This document shows positions 11,001 to 19,049 of a stretch of 64,000 nt of DNA, piece after piece (the first letter of the stretch is position 1; every line of letters begins with the position of its first letter). A program made the translations under genes and the position numbers. The stretch covers positions 468,711 to 532,710 of the forward strand of contig NZ_JACOFZ010000002.1 of the NCBI RefSeq assembly GCF_014284155.1, read 5' to 3'. The DNA is from Affinundibacterium nitidum. Lineage in GTDB: Bacteria; Pseudomonadota; Gammaproteobacteria; Burkholderiales; Burkholderiaceae_D. The notes beneath the pieces were generated by a model. That model saw nothing but the letters and a program-made list of their open reading frames with translations, was not told where the DNA came from and did no database searches.

Positions 11001-11482
11001 CCAATGTCTTTTTGCAGGCGCTGATTGATCGCCACCAAGAAATCATTAGTCGTAATTTTCTCGACCAGTAACTCGGCCTTCAATTTACTTAACCACTTTT
11101 CCTGCAACGGACCTGGCTCTTCAACGTGCAGATAGGGGCCCAGCTCTAAGCGCAATTGGGGCGTGTAGTCAAACGGGAAATGGGTGGCATAACTTTCGAC
11201 GAAAAAATCGAAAGGATTAATCACCGTCATATCGGCCACCAGATCCACCGTAAATTCCAAGACGGGCGACTTCTCGGGAAACACAAAACGCCCAATGTAA
11301 TTACCATAGGGGTCCTGCTGCCAATTGATGAAGTGATCAGACGGCGTTACTGTCAACGAATACGACAGAATGGGTGTTCGCGTGTGCGGTGCCGGACGTA
11401 GACGGACTTCATGCGGCGACAGATTAATTGGTTTATCGTAGTGGTAGCTAGTCTTATGATGCAAGGCAACGCGGATGGCCAT
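8075..11482 (-). CDS. Large transglutaminase-like protein with DUF2126 region
   Basis: 1135 residues. Residues 1-275 form a transglutaminase module with Bact_transglu_N and the triad C184 (TGSCRDSGWLL), H233 (FTDLHAWAEVYV) and D249 (WIGLDPTSG). From about residue 330 to the end lies the DUF2126 (COG4196) region, with the marker stretches LTQGGEPTFVSIDDMDG, GMLHYGQGKWYPGEPLPRW, MVDGRHTGTGGGNHATLGG and ALHDRWMLPHFV. A lysine/asparagine-rich linker (about nt 9600-9780) separates two DUF2126 blocks. There is no signal peptide. This is the standard long partner of the ATP-grasp/alpha-E proteins. DUF2126 has no proven biochemical activity; the transglutaminase part appears catalytically intact. Confidence 0.92.
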   Translation of the reverse strand: MAIRVALHHKTSYHYDKPINLSPHEVRLRPAPHTRTPILSYSLTVTPSDHFINWQQDPYGNYIGRFVFPEKSPVLEFTVDLVADMTVINPFDFFVESYATHFPFDYTPQLRLELGPYLHVEEPGPLQEKWLSKLKAELLVEKITTNDFLVAINQRLQKDIGYLVRMEPGVQEPEETLQKQTGSCRDSGWLLVQMLRNMGLAARFVSGYLIQLKADQAALDGPSGTTVDFTDLHAWAEVYVPGAGWIGLDPTSGMLASEGHIPLACTAMPSSAAPVSGFVDKAEVTFSHEMTITRIHEDPRVTKPYSEQDWDKINALGQQVDVDLKQQDVRLTQGGEPTFVSIDDMDGAEWNTLAHGDKKRELAGQLMHRLKNHFAPGGMLHYGQGKWYPGEPLPRWALNIYWRVDGQPMWRDISLFSDENKAEGYGDPEAKAFALELTQSLLLSTNSLIPAYEDVVQLAQREQALPVNLDPLKADLSASEERRRIARLLARGLGEVVGYVLPLKPQELDASTALGSSWRTSPWPLKREHLYLLEGDSPMGLRLPLASLPWVLEADKVQEFDVDPFAKKSDLPAINTAKDAGKTVVTSVLKMANKEDAKPETKHAGASTNVNANESKSNSKIDAMLVVHEVIHTALCVEVREGRLHVFMPPIKRIEDYLALVSNVEATAAKLKLKVRMEGYPPPRDPRVKLLSVTPDPGVIEVNIHPAATWNELVYNVTTLYEEARLTRLGTEKFMVDGRHTGTGGGNHATLGGATPADSPMLRRPDVLKSLITYWQNHPALSYLFSGTFIGPTSQAPRVDEARDDNLYELSLAFQQMDKVLPNLQESERPWIVDRLLRNLLVDLTGNTHRSEFSIDKLYSPDSPTGRLGLVEFRAFEMPPHERMSLLQMLLLRALVASFWRKPYTCKLVNWGTALHDRWMLPHFVALDIRDVVKDLQAAGYAFEEHWFDPFIEFRFPRFGTVVYDGVEMELRQAIEPWNVLGEEVSGSGTARYVDSSIERLQLRVRGVTNSRHIVACNGRPLPLHPTGIPGEFVAGVRFKAWNPWSALHPTIQSHAPLTFDLVDTWSGRAIGGCTYHVSHPGGRSEENAPVNANAAEARRFARFWDHGHTPGPIIVYREDLNPNFPMTLDMRWQP

Positions 11483-11584
11483 AATGCGAACCTATTTGAT
11501 GAAGTGTCATCGACGAAATCGTCAACTTCAGAGAAGCGTGTTGATGAGGACGTGCGAGTATTTCATCGCACTCCAGAAAATTAC

Positions 11585-12535
11585 TTAAGCGACCAATGGA
11601 ACTAAGAAGTCACGTCGAATCAAGTTACCGAGTTCAAAAATACGTTCGAGAAATTCAGTCAGAGAATCATGTAGCCCGGCATCCAAGATCTCTTCAATCT
11701 TGGCGAAACGTAAATCGGCGTGCAACTTACCTGCAAAACGTTCCGTCTCGGCTGAAACATCGTTGCGTACTAAAGCCAAGTTAGCGACCACTTCATCCAT
11801 GCACGCCAATAGTGAGCGTGGCATATCGCCGCGTAGTATCAATAACTCTGCAACACGCTCAGGGGTGATGACATCGCGATATACCTGACGATAAATTTCA
11901 AAGGCCGACACCGAGCGCAACAGCGCGGACCAATAGTAGAAATCACGTTGGGTGAGTTCTTCTGCATGGCTTCCCTTTTTACCGCCATGAAACTTCACAT
12001 CAAGGATACGTGCGGTGTTATCCGCACGTTCTAAAAAGGTGCCAAGGCGAATGAAGTAGACTGCTTCATCTTTGAGCATGGTGCCCAAGGTAACACCACG
12101 CGACAGATGAGAACGATATTTAACCCATTCAAAAAAGTGACTAGGATCAGTTTGCAACAAACCGCGATCAAGGCGTTTTTGCATATCAAGCCAAGTCGTA
12201 TTTTGCGTCTCCCATACTTCGGTGGTGAGTGTACCGCGGATGGCTCGTGCATTCTCGCGGGCGGCCGTTAAACAACTGACGATAGACGATGGATTCGCTG
12301 GGTCTCGCACCATAAAATCCAAGACATTCTTGGCGTTTACCTCGTTGTAGCGTGTGTCATACACCGACTGCAACTCAGAAATTCCCAAGATCGCGCGCCA
12401 ACCTTGCGCCGCATCGATCGCCGACTGTGGCAGCATGGAGGTTTGAATATTCACATCCAACATCCTGGCGGTATTTTCTGCGCGTTCGGTATAACGCGCC
12501 ATCCAAAACAAATGATCTGCGGTACGACTAAGCAT
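11585..12535 (-). CDS. Alpha-E domain protein (DUF403/COG2307)
   Basis: 316 residues, all helical in character, with the family opening MLSRTADHLFWMARYTERAE. Internal hallmarks include NARAIRGTLTTEVWETQNT and FLERADNTARILDVKFH. A GGAGG ribosome-binding site lies within the last codons of the upstream ATP-grasp gene, 1 bp before this ORF, so the two are tightly coupled; the same two domains are fused in the 910-residue protein downstream. Alpha-E proteins are obligate neighbours of circularly permuted ATP-grasp proteins, and a role in binding or presenting the acceptor has been proposed without direct proof. Confidence 0.92.
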   Translation of the reverse strand: MLSRTADHLFWMARYTERAENTARMLDVNIQTSMLPQSAIDAAQGWRAILGISELQSVYDTRYNEVNAKNVLDFMVRDPANPSSIVSCLTAARENARAIRGTLTTEVWETQNTTWLDMQKRLDRGLLQTDPSHFFEWVKYRSHLSRGVTLGTMLKDEAVYFIRLGTFLERADNTARILDVKFHGGKKGSHAEELTQRDFYYWSALLRSVSAFEIYRQVYRDVITPERVAELLILRGDMPRSLLACMDEVVANLALVRNDVSAETERFAGKLHADLRFAKIEEILDAGLHDSLTEFLERIFELGNLIRRDFLVPLVA

Positions 12536-12536
12536 A

Positions 12537-13961
12537 TTATTCCTCCAAAATCCAAGTGTCTTTTGTGCCGCCGCCTTGTGACGAATTGACCACTAGCGAA
12601 CCTTCTTGCAACGCCACCCGTGTCAAACCGCCGGGCACCATGGAAACCGTCTTGCCAGAGAGGACGAAGGGGCGTAAATCGATATGACGAGGCGCAATCC
12701 CGCTCTCAACAAAGGTAGGGCATGCTGACAATGCCAAAGTTGGCTGGGCGATGTAGCCATCGGGTTTGGCTAAAATACGCTGGCGGAATTCCTCAATTTG
12801 CTGTTTGGTCGAAGCCGGACCCACCAACATCCCATAGCCGCCCGCGCCGTGAACTTCTTTCACCACAAGTTCGGAGAGGTGCGAGAGGGTATAAGCCAGA
12901 TCGTCTGGCTTGCGACATTGATAGGTGGGAACGTTATTGAGTATCGGAGCTTCTGATAAATAAAACTTGATCATATCGGGAACAAAAGGATAGATCGATT
13001 TATCATCCGCCACACCGGTACCGATTGCATTGGCAAGGGTAATTCGACCAGCGCGATACACTTCCAACAACCCCGGCACGCCCAAAGTAGAATCAGCGCG
13101 AAACGCTAGAGGATCCATGAAATCATCATCAATACGACGATAAATCACATCGACTTTCTTGGGGCCACGCGTCGTACGCATATACACGGCGTTGTCGTTG
13201 ACGAATAAGTCTTTGCCCTCGACCAGTTCGACACCCATTTGCTGCGCTAAAAAGGCGTGTTCAAAATAGGCTGAGTTATACATGCCGGGTGTCATGACCA
13301 CGATAGTAGGATCTTCGACACCGACGGGCGCGACCGAACGCAAGTTATCGAGCAACATGTCAGGATAATGATCGACGGGAGCAATCTTATTGCGGGCGAA
13401 GAGTTCTGGGAACAAGCGCATCATCATTTTGCGGTCTTCCAGCATGTAAGACACGCCGGAGGGTACGCGCAAATTGTCTTCGAGTACGTAAAATTCCCCC
13501 TGCCCAGCTCTGACGATATCGACACCAGCGATATGCGCATAGATATCTGACGCTACCGAGACGCCCTTCATCTCGGGACGGTACTGCGCATTCTTGTAAA
13601 TTTGTTCCGCTGGAATGATGCCCGCTTTAATAATGTTTTGATCGTGATAAATATCATGGATAAACATGTTTAAAGCAGTCACGCGCTGTACTAAGCCCTC
13701 TTGCAGTTGCGACCATTCAGCCGCTGGAATAATGCGCGGGATAATGTCAAAGGGGATCAAACGCTCCGTACCAGCGTCGTCACCATACACCGCGAAGGTG
13801 ATGCCTACCCGACGAAACAGCAAATCTGCTTCTGCCTTTTTTCTTTGTATGGTCTCCGGCGCTTGCTGCTGGAGCCATGTGCTGAACTCGCGATAATGTT
13901 CGCGTATCGAATTTGCCGAGCCAGTTTCCTCAGCCTTCATTTCATTAAAAAATTTGACCAT
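12537..13961 (-). CDS. Circularly permuted ATP-grasp protein (COG2308), first gene of the operon
   Basis: 474 residues, the single-domain version of the ATP-grasp half of the 5308-8040 protein. Shared blocks are GTERLIPFDIIPRIIPAAEW, FYVLEDNLRVPSGVSYMLED, VVMTPGMYNSAYFEHAFLAQ, KKVDVIYRRIDDDFMDPL, LVVKEVHGAGGYGMLVGP (ATP-grasp loop with lysine) and the terminal GGTKDTWILEE. Met1 and Met8 are both possible starts and neither has a clear Shine-Dalgarno. The family is predicted to ligate an amino or carboxyl group with ATP hydrolysis, perhaps building a peptide tag or small peptide. It leads the operon that ends in Anbu. Confidence 0.92.
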   Translation of the reverse strand: MVKFFNEMKAEETGSANSIREHYREFSTWLQQQAPETIQRKKAEADLLFRRVGITFAVYGDDAGTERLIPFDIIPRIIPAAEWSQLQEGLVQRVTALNMFIHDIYHDQNIIKAGIIPAEQIYKNAQYRPEMKGVSVASDIYAHIAGVDIVRAGQGEFYVLEDNLRVPSGVSYMLEDRKMMMRLFPELFARNKIAPVDHYPDMLLDNLRSVAPVGVEDPTIVVMTPGMYNSAYFEHAFLAQQMGVELVEGKDLFVNDNAVYMRTTRGPKKVDVIYRRIDDDFMDPLAFRADSTLGVPGLLEVYRAGRITLANAIGTGVADDKSIYPFVPDMIKFYLSEAPILNNVPTYQCRKPDDLAYTLSHLSELVVKEVHGAGGYGMLVGPASTKQQIEEFRQRILAKPDGYIAQPTLALSACPTFVESGIAPRHIDLRPFVLSGKTVSMVPGGLTRVALQEGSLVVNSSQGGGTKDTWILEE

Positions 13962-14415
13962 AGTGGGGCACTCGTTGTTGTTCTCAAAGTTTATTCAGCA
14001 AGAAGTAAGCCAGCTCTAAGCTGGCCTCAGAGAGATCAAAATGAGTTCAAATTTCACATTAAATTTGTAGCTAATCATGGAAGAAAATGTATTTTTTTTG
14101 AGGGCGGGGGAAAAAGGGCTAGGTCAAAGCAGCTTTTGTCAGATATTTACTTAACCTCATTGCTGTTCGGCCCGTAACGGCCGTGCACCAACATGTGGGA
14201 AGTATCACCAAACGCACCACAATAAACAGCTCTTTAGGAAAATGCCCCAAACTAGGGCGGCGAATACGCCCTCAATGGTATTTGTACAATACGCTGCACG
14301 CTGCGCCTGATCTGTTTGGCCCAAAAACAGAGCAGCAGACTAAGGAGTGGTTGAAGTGATATCCTGCGTGAGAATCGCTTCGTCTGAAAGATGAGATTAC
14401 TGCGGATTTTTCTTA
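13962..14415. other. Intergenic region upstream of the ATP-grasp operon
   Basis: 454 bp with no convincing gene. It contains a perfect 7-bp stem (GCCAGCT at 14009-14015 with AGCTGGC at 14019-14025), not followed by a T-run, so it looks more like an operator or mRNA leader hairpin than a terminator. The promoter of the minus-strand operon should lie here, but no good -35/-10 pair was recognised. Confidence 0.5.
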
Positions 14416-14892
14416 TTACCCCAAACACCGCCGCTTCAAATCCCCATCCCTGATTTGATAGCAGTAACTATTTTCTCGTTTCACTTTACCTAGGCAAAAA
14501 TTCTTATTATCACTGTCCCTAATCTGGTAACAGTAAGAGGTTTCTTTGGTAGTCTCGCCTAGGCAAGCGTTTTTGCCGTCGCTATCGTTCATTTGATAGC
14601 AGTACGAGGTTTCTCTCTTGACGCTAGCGAGGCAAGTGTTTTTACTATCGTAATTACTGATTTGGTAACAATAGCTAGTTTCGTTTTTTATCTTTGCGAG
14701 ACATGTATTTTTGGTATCACTATTTCTGATTTGGTAGCAGTAACTGGTTTCGTTCTTGCTTGTACCTAGGCAGAGATTTTTATTGTCCGCGTCGTTAATC
14801 TGATAGCAATCGCTATCGCCTTTGGCATGTGCGGTTTGCACCGCATGAGAATTAACGAATGCGATGAGAACGACGAGGGAAAATGCGCGCAT
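14416..14892 (-). CDS. Secreted protein of six 22-residue Cys-containing tandem repeats
   Basis: 158 residues: a signal peptide (to about residue 24, ending TAHA) and then six near-identical units. Each unit carries two cysteines in the frame S-Y-C-Y-Q-I-x-D-x-D-x-K-N-x-C-L, with 12 residues between the two cysteines (C-x12-C), followed by a short Lys/Glu/Thr linker. The first unit starts DSDCYQINDADN and the last ends in RRCLG. Every repeat could form its own disulfide, and the D/N-rich middle could bind a cation. No family was recognised. The gene is monocistronic, between the ATP-grasp operon and the M14 gene. Codons vary between units, so this is not a sequencing collapse of one unit. Confidence 0.8.
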   Translation of the reverse strand: MRAFSLVVLIAFVNSHAVQTAHAKGDSDCYQINDADNKNLCLGTSKNETSYCYQIRNSDTKNTCLAKIKNETSYCYQISNYDSKNTCLASVKRETSYCYQMNDSDGKNACLGETTKETSYCYQIRDSDNKNFCLGKVKRENSYCYQIRDGDLKRRCLG

Positions 14893-15188
14893 GATGGGCT
14901 CACTTTGTCATGACAATGATTCCAACATAGACAGTTTGCCGAGAATGGTTCAAGGGATTGTTCATACTTTTTCTGTTTTTTAACCTTCTCTCACACTCTC
15001 TTTACCAAATCGATATTCTCTTCTTCTATTTCTTCAAATACCTATGCAGACATTGATTTGATGCAGATTAACGACAGTATTTCTTGTCATGGATTCCAGT
15101 ATCCGCCCATTTTTGTGGCACACTTGCGCTCGTCCTGTATTGCAATTCTGCTTTGGTATTTCTCTACCTCTGAAAGTCCGCAACTGCT

Positions 15189-16235
15189 ATGCCTGCACTC
15201 CCCGAATTACAAGAACTCGAGCGTCTGATTCGTTTAGGGAAAGATCATCTCGAAGTGAATGTGATGTGCGAAGTGGGGGTGCGCCATAAACGTTTTCCTG
15301 TATATCAACTGGCACTGGGCAACCCTGATCCCCACTTACCGGCGATTGGTTTTTTTGGTGGCATTCATGGCCTAGAGCGCATCGGCACACAAGTGTTACT
15401 CAGTTATTTGCGGGGATTGTTATCTCAAGTCGTATGGGACAAAAGCTTGCAGCAGTTATTGCAAGAGGTGCGCCTGGTATTTATGCCCTTGATCAACCCT
15501 GGTGGTATGTGGAAGGCTACGCGTGCCAACCCTAGCGGGGTTGACCTGATGCGCAATGCACCGGTTGAAGCACAAGGTAAAGTGCCTTTCTTATTGGGAG
15601 GTCATCGCATTAGCCGCCACTTACCTTGGTATCGTGGCGATGAAAATGCCGAGATGGAAATCGAGAATCAAGCGCTGTGCAAAGTGGTGCAAGAGCAGTT
15701 GCTCACGCGTGATTTTAGTATGGCGATCGACTGCCATTCTGGCTTTGGCTTGGTCGATAGAATATGGTTTCCGCATGCGCACAGCCCCCACCCTATTCCC
15801 CATTTAGCCGACATCTTGCGTTTGGAAGAGTTATTTCGCGAGACACATCCCCACCATCGTTACGTGTTTGAACCGCAAAGTCGGCAATACAAAACGCATG
15901 GCGATGTGTGGGACTATTTGTACCTGCGCCACGAAGAACTTGCTGGCGCTGGTACTGCGCTAAACGGTGCGGCGTCTGCGCCGTCAAAAACCTTCTTGCC
16001 CTTAACTTTAGAAATGGGCTCTTGGCTGTGGGTTAAGAAAAATCCACGCCAGTTATTCTCCCGCCACGGCATGTTTAACCCCACGGCGGAACATCGTTTG
16101 CATCGTGTATTACGCAGGCATGCGTCTTGGTTTGATTTTTTGTTGCGTGCCAGTTGTGCCCACCACAATTGGATGAGTACGGGGCCACAGCGCTGCCGTA
16201 TGCAAGAGCAAGCCGTCGCTCGTTGGTATCGATAA
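15189..16235 (+). CDS. M14-family zinc carboxypeptidase-like protein
   Basis: 348 residues with the M14 zinc site: H60 and E63 in FFGGIHGLER, and H183 in AIDCHSGFG. An MRN motif (121-123) corresponds to the substrate-carboxylate Arg/Asn, and E275 in PLTLEMGSW is a plausible catalytic Glu. There is no signal peptide, so it is probably cytoplasmic. The family includes carboxypeptidases and succinylglutamate desuccinylase-like deacylases; which reaction it performs cannot be decided. It is followed 14 bp later by an alpha/beta hydrolase gene, so the two likely form an operon. Confidence 0.85.
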   Translation: MPALPELQELERLIRLGKDHLEVNVMCEVGVRHKRFPVYQLALGNPDPHLPAIGFFGGIHGLERIGTQVLLSYLRGLLSQVVWDKSLQQLLQEVRLVFMPLINPGGMWKATRANPSGVDLMRNAPVEAQGKVPFLLGGHRISRHLPWYRGDENAEMEIENQALCKVVQEQLLTRDFSMAIDCHSGFGLVDRIWFPHAHSPHPIPHLADILRLEELFRETHPHHRYVFEPQSRQYKTHGDVWDYLYLRHEELAGAGTALNGAASAPSKTFLPLTLEMGSWLWVKKNPRQLFSRHGMFNPTAEHRLHRVLRRHASWFDFLLRASCAHHNWMSTGPQRCRMQEQAVARWYR

Positions 16236-16249
16236 ATGGGTGCAAGACG

Positions 16250-17008
16250 ATGACGACTTGGGTACTTTTACGTGGGCTGATGCGCGAATCACGTCACTGG
16301 GGTGATTTCCCACACCAATTACAAAGAGTGATTGGGGAGAGTGATATTGTGTGCATCGACTTTCCAGGGAATGGCCCGCTTAACGCGCAGCATAGCCTGA
16401 CCAGCGTGCCAGAGATGGCGGAACATTGTCGTCAACAGTTACAAGCAAAAGGATGCACGGGCCCCTATCACGTCTTGGCAATATCACTCGGTGCCATGGT
16501 GGCAGTGGCTTGGGCCGACGCGCATCCAGACGACATCAAATCAATGACGCTGATCAATACCAGCCTTGCGCCGTATAACCCTTTCTACCAACGCTTACGC
16601 CCGCAGAATTATCCCCAACTATTGCGCACCTTATTATTTGGTAACCGCCGCAAACGGGAGGCGTTGATTTTAAAACTCACGAGTAATCTAACAACAAAAG
16701 CGGCAGCGCCTAGCATCGTTGACGAATGGGTGCATTATGCGCGCGAGTTTCCGATTGCCCGCGCCAATATCTTAAGGCAGCTACGCGCAGCTTCGCAGTT
16801 TCGGGCGCCCGATCATGCGCCATCGACGCAGGTGCTGATGTTGGCATCGAAGCAGGATCACTTAGTCAGTGTGAAATGCTCACAAGAGATTGCTGAAAAG
16901 TGGGAGGTGGAGTTGCAAGTACACGAGCACGCCGGCCACGATTTGCCTTTGGACGATAGTGCATGGGTGATTAAGATGATACAAGAGTGGCATACGCGAG
17001 TGCTTTAG
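16250..17008 (+). CDS. Alpha/beta hydrolase
   Basis: 252 residues from the ATG at 16250 (MTTWVLLRGLMRESRHW). The longer in-frame extension to 16154 would overlap the M14 gene by 82 bp and has no family similarity, so it is not used. The nucleophile elbow is AISLGA, the acid lies in SKQDHLVS and the catalytic His in EHAGHDLPLDD. The oxyanion segment is LLRGLMRESRHWG. This is a generic esterase/lipase-type fold; its substrate is unknown. It is co-oriented with the M14 gene. Confidence 0.88.
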   Translation: MTTWVLLRGLMRESRHWGDFPHQLQRVIGESDIVCIDFPGNGPLNAQHSLTSVPEMAEHCRQQLQAKGCTGPYHVLAISLGAMVAVAWADAHPDDIKSMTLINTSLAPYNPFYQRLRPQNYPQLLRTLLFGNRRKREALILKLTSNLTTKAAAPSIVDEWVHYAREFPIARANILRQLRAASQFRAPDHAPSTQVLMLASKQDHLVSVKCSQEIAEKWEVELQVHEHAGHDLPLDDSAWVIKMIQEWHTRVL

Positions 17009-17095
17009 CCACTCTTGCTTGTGGTGTTGCGAATTGCTAATCAGTGATTACTGTGTGCTGCCTAACTTATTGCGAGAAAATGTTAGCGTAGGCAA

Positions 17096-18343
17096 TCAAC
17101 GCAACTTCAAAGTCGTGATACGTGGGCAGTGGTCGCTAGAAATAATCTTTTGCCCTTTGAGTTGATCAACGCCGACTTTCACCGAGCTCGCACCACCTGC
17201 TTGTTTAGCATTGAGCGCATCACTCAAGAGGATATGATCCAAACCAACGAATCCTTTGCAAGCGCCTGTGCCTTCAGCCAATGGCACTTGCACCAAGCCT
17301 GGGTTGCCATCGGAAATCTCTTGCCACATTAAGCGGGTTTTAACTTCGCCGTATTGGCCTGTTTTGTTGTGGCTAGCGGGGTCGCTGCCGTCACTACGCA
17401 CTTGGTCTTTACTTGGATTGGAAGCGGCTTCTTCATCTAAGCGACGATTGAAGTCACCTAACAATACGAACAGGGGCGTTTTAGCGGCGACACGTTCGAT
17501 CCAATTTTCCAATGGTGCGACTTGGCGATTCAAGATTTTGCAGGCTTTATCATCATCGGTTAGCACATGGCCTGGGTAGCGATCTGTGGTGATCAGATTG
17601 GCGCATGAGGATTTGAGATGAACATTGAGTACGCTCAGATCGACACCTCCGATATTGATCTTCAGCTCTACACCTGGGCGCAACTTCCGTACCTTTTGCG
17701 TTTCTTCTTCGTTGTCTTTAATCGCTAAGGCTTCTTCGCTTTTGCATTGTGCCGGTTTGGCGCTCAAGGATTTTTTCCAAGCGAAGCCTACGGTTTGGAA
17801 AGCATTGTGATCAGCAACGCAGGTCTCGAAGTCATTGACGTGCTTACCGAGAATAGCTTGTATGGTTTCACGGCTTTTGACTTCTTGGAAAGCCATGATG
17901 TCAATACCGTGTTCCGTGACTAGTTTGTCGATAGTGCTGGTCAAGCCCGCCATTTTTTCATCGTACCAAGATTCACCCATGGTCCAGTTACTGGCATTCA
18001 AACGGTAGGCATTACAAGGCGCCACCAACATACTTTTTTCGAAACCACCGGCAGCGGTCTCAATATTGTTTTGGCACTGCTTAGCGCGGTCTGCTTCTTC
18101 TTTGGTGGGCTCAGAAGCACCACGAGCAATACGCGGACGCGTGTCGCACCAATTTACTTCAGGTGCAGAGCAAACGGCCAGATGGGTTTTGAAATCAGCC
18201 TTGGTACTTGCCCAAGCGAGGTTGAATGAAGCAATACCGACTTCATTGTTTTTAGATTGAGCGTAGCTTGGGACACTAAAAGCCATTGCAGTTAATGCGA
18301 AAGCGATGCTACGTGCTGCGAGTTTTTGTGTGAGGTTAAGCAT
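17096..18343 (-). CDS. Secreted endonuclease/exonuclease/phosphatase (EEP) family protein
   Basis: 415 residues with a signal peptide (MLNLTQKLAARSIAFALTAM, cleavage near SYAQ). DNase I-like fold markers in order: IASFNLAW near residue 37, DIMAFQEVKSRE (metal-binding Glu), LNVHLKSSC, VLLGDFNRRLDEEA (Asp/Asn metal site), GLDHILLSD, and the terminal SSDHCPRITTLKL catalytic His. All catalytic positions appear present. Family members cut nucleic acids or phosphoinositides or sphingomyelin; the exported location fits an extracellular nuclease or phosphodiesterase. It is convergent with the alpha/beta hydrolase and stands alone. Confidence 0.87.
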   Translation of the reverse strand: MLNLTQKLAARSIAFALTAMAFSVPSYAQSKNNEVGIASFNLAWASTKADFKTHLAVCSAPEVNWCDTRPRIARGASEPTKEEADRAKQCQNNIETAAGGFEKSMLVAPCNAYRLNASNWTMGESWYDEKMAGLTSTIDKLVTEHGIDIMAFQEVKSRETIQAILGKHVNDFETCVADHNAFQTVGFAWKKSLSAKPAQCKSEEALAIKDNEEETQKVRKLRPGVELKINIGGVDLSVLNVHLKSSCANLITTDRYPGHVLTDDDKACKILNRQVAPLENWIERVAAKTPLFVLLGDFNRRLDEEAASNPSKDQVRSDGSDPASHNKTGQYGEVKTRLMWQEISDGNPGLVQVPLAEGTGACKGFVGLDHILLSDALNAKQAGGASSVKVGVDQLKGQKIISSDHCPRITTLKLR

Positions 18344-18681
18344 GTGATGCTGACTCCATTCGTCGAATTGTAGTTTGTATTTGTTCGTGCGTTGAATACT
18401 GGGCGTGCGATTGTAGCCGAGAATGTGCAGAGCTTAGCTTTTGTGTGCAGGAATAGCGATGCCGAAACAACAATTTCGAGTGTTTGTTCTGGGTTGATTT
18501 GTATCGTAGTTTTGCAGGGTGGGTACACGCCCATCTATAAACGCCAAGCGATTAGCGATTCAATCGTCACTGGTACGAAGGTCCAACTGGGTTGAACGAG
18601 CGACTGTAGGTCGGGGGTGGCCCGACAGCCAGTCACCTTTTTTGTCTCGCCAAAAAAGGTAACCTAAAAAAGGCGACCGCA

Positions 18682-18805
18682 CTAAATCGCCCTTCGGGTG
18701 CCCAATGGTGCATAACAAAAAATGGGAAAGTGTTGAAACTCGCCTTCGGCTCAAACAGCAACACTTTCTTTTTCCATTTTCTGTTGCGCACCATTGGCGA
18801 TTTAG
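18682..18805. repeat. Long palindromic module A1
   Basis: Left arm CTAAATCGCC, CAATGGTGC, AAATGG and AAAGTGTTG (18727-18735) pair with CAACACTTT (18759-18767), CCATTTT, GCACCATTG and GGCGATTTAG on the right. The loop is AAACTCGCCTTCGGCTCAAA. Read on the minus strand it has the same plan as module A2. Confidence 0.88.
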
Positions 18806-18929
18806 AAGCGGAGCTGCGTAAAGCTCAAAAGCAACGACAACACCAAAACAAGCAATCTCGACGTTCGCTCTGCTTTCAATTATCCGTCGGGAATCGTTGG
18901 TTTTGGCTTTGGTTTTCATCCACTTCTGA

Positions 18930-19049
18930 CACTGCCAATTGTGTGAGGCAGAAATGGGAAAAAGAGAGTCAGGTGTCTCAGCGAAGCGAGTTTCTGACTC
19001 TCCCCATTTTTGACTCGCACAATTGGGAAGCCGAAGGCCAGTGGCAGTG
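18930..19049. repeat. Long palindromic module A2
   Basis: Nested stems: CACTGCCA (18930-18937) with TGGCAGTG (19042-19049); CCAATTGTGTGAG (18935-18947) with CTCGCACAATTGG (19014-19026), 13 bp with one G-T; AAATGGG with CCCATTT; GAGAGTCAG (18964-18972) with CTGACTCTC (18994-19002). The loop GTCTCAGCGAAGCGAGTTT resembles the reverse complement of the A1 loop. Confidence 0.88.

Noticed and set aside
13701-14177. 158-codon plus-strand ORF running from inside the ATP-grasp gene into the intergenic region
   Set aside because: Mostly antisense to a certain gene, without ribosome-binding site or family.
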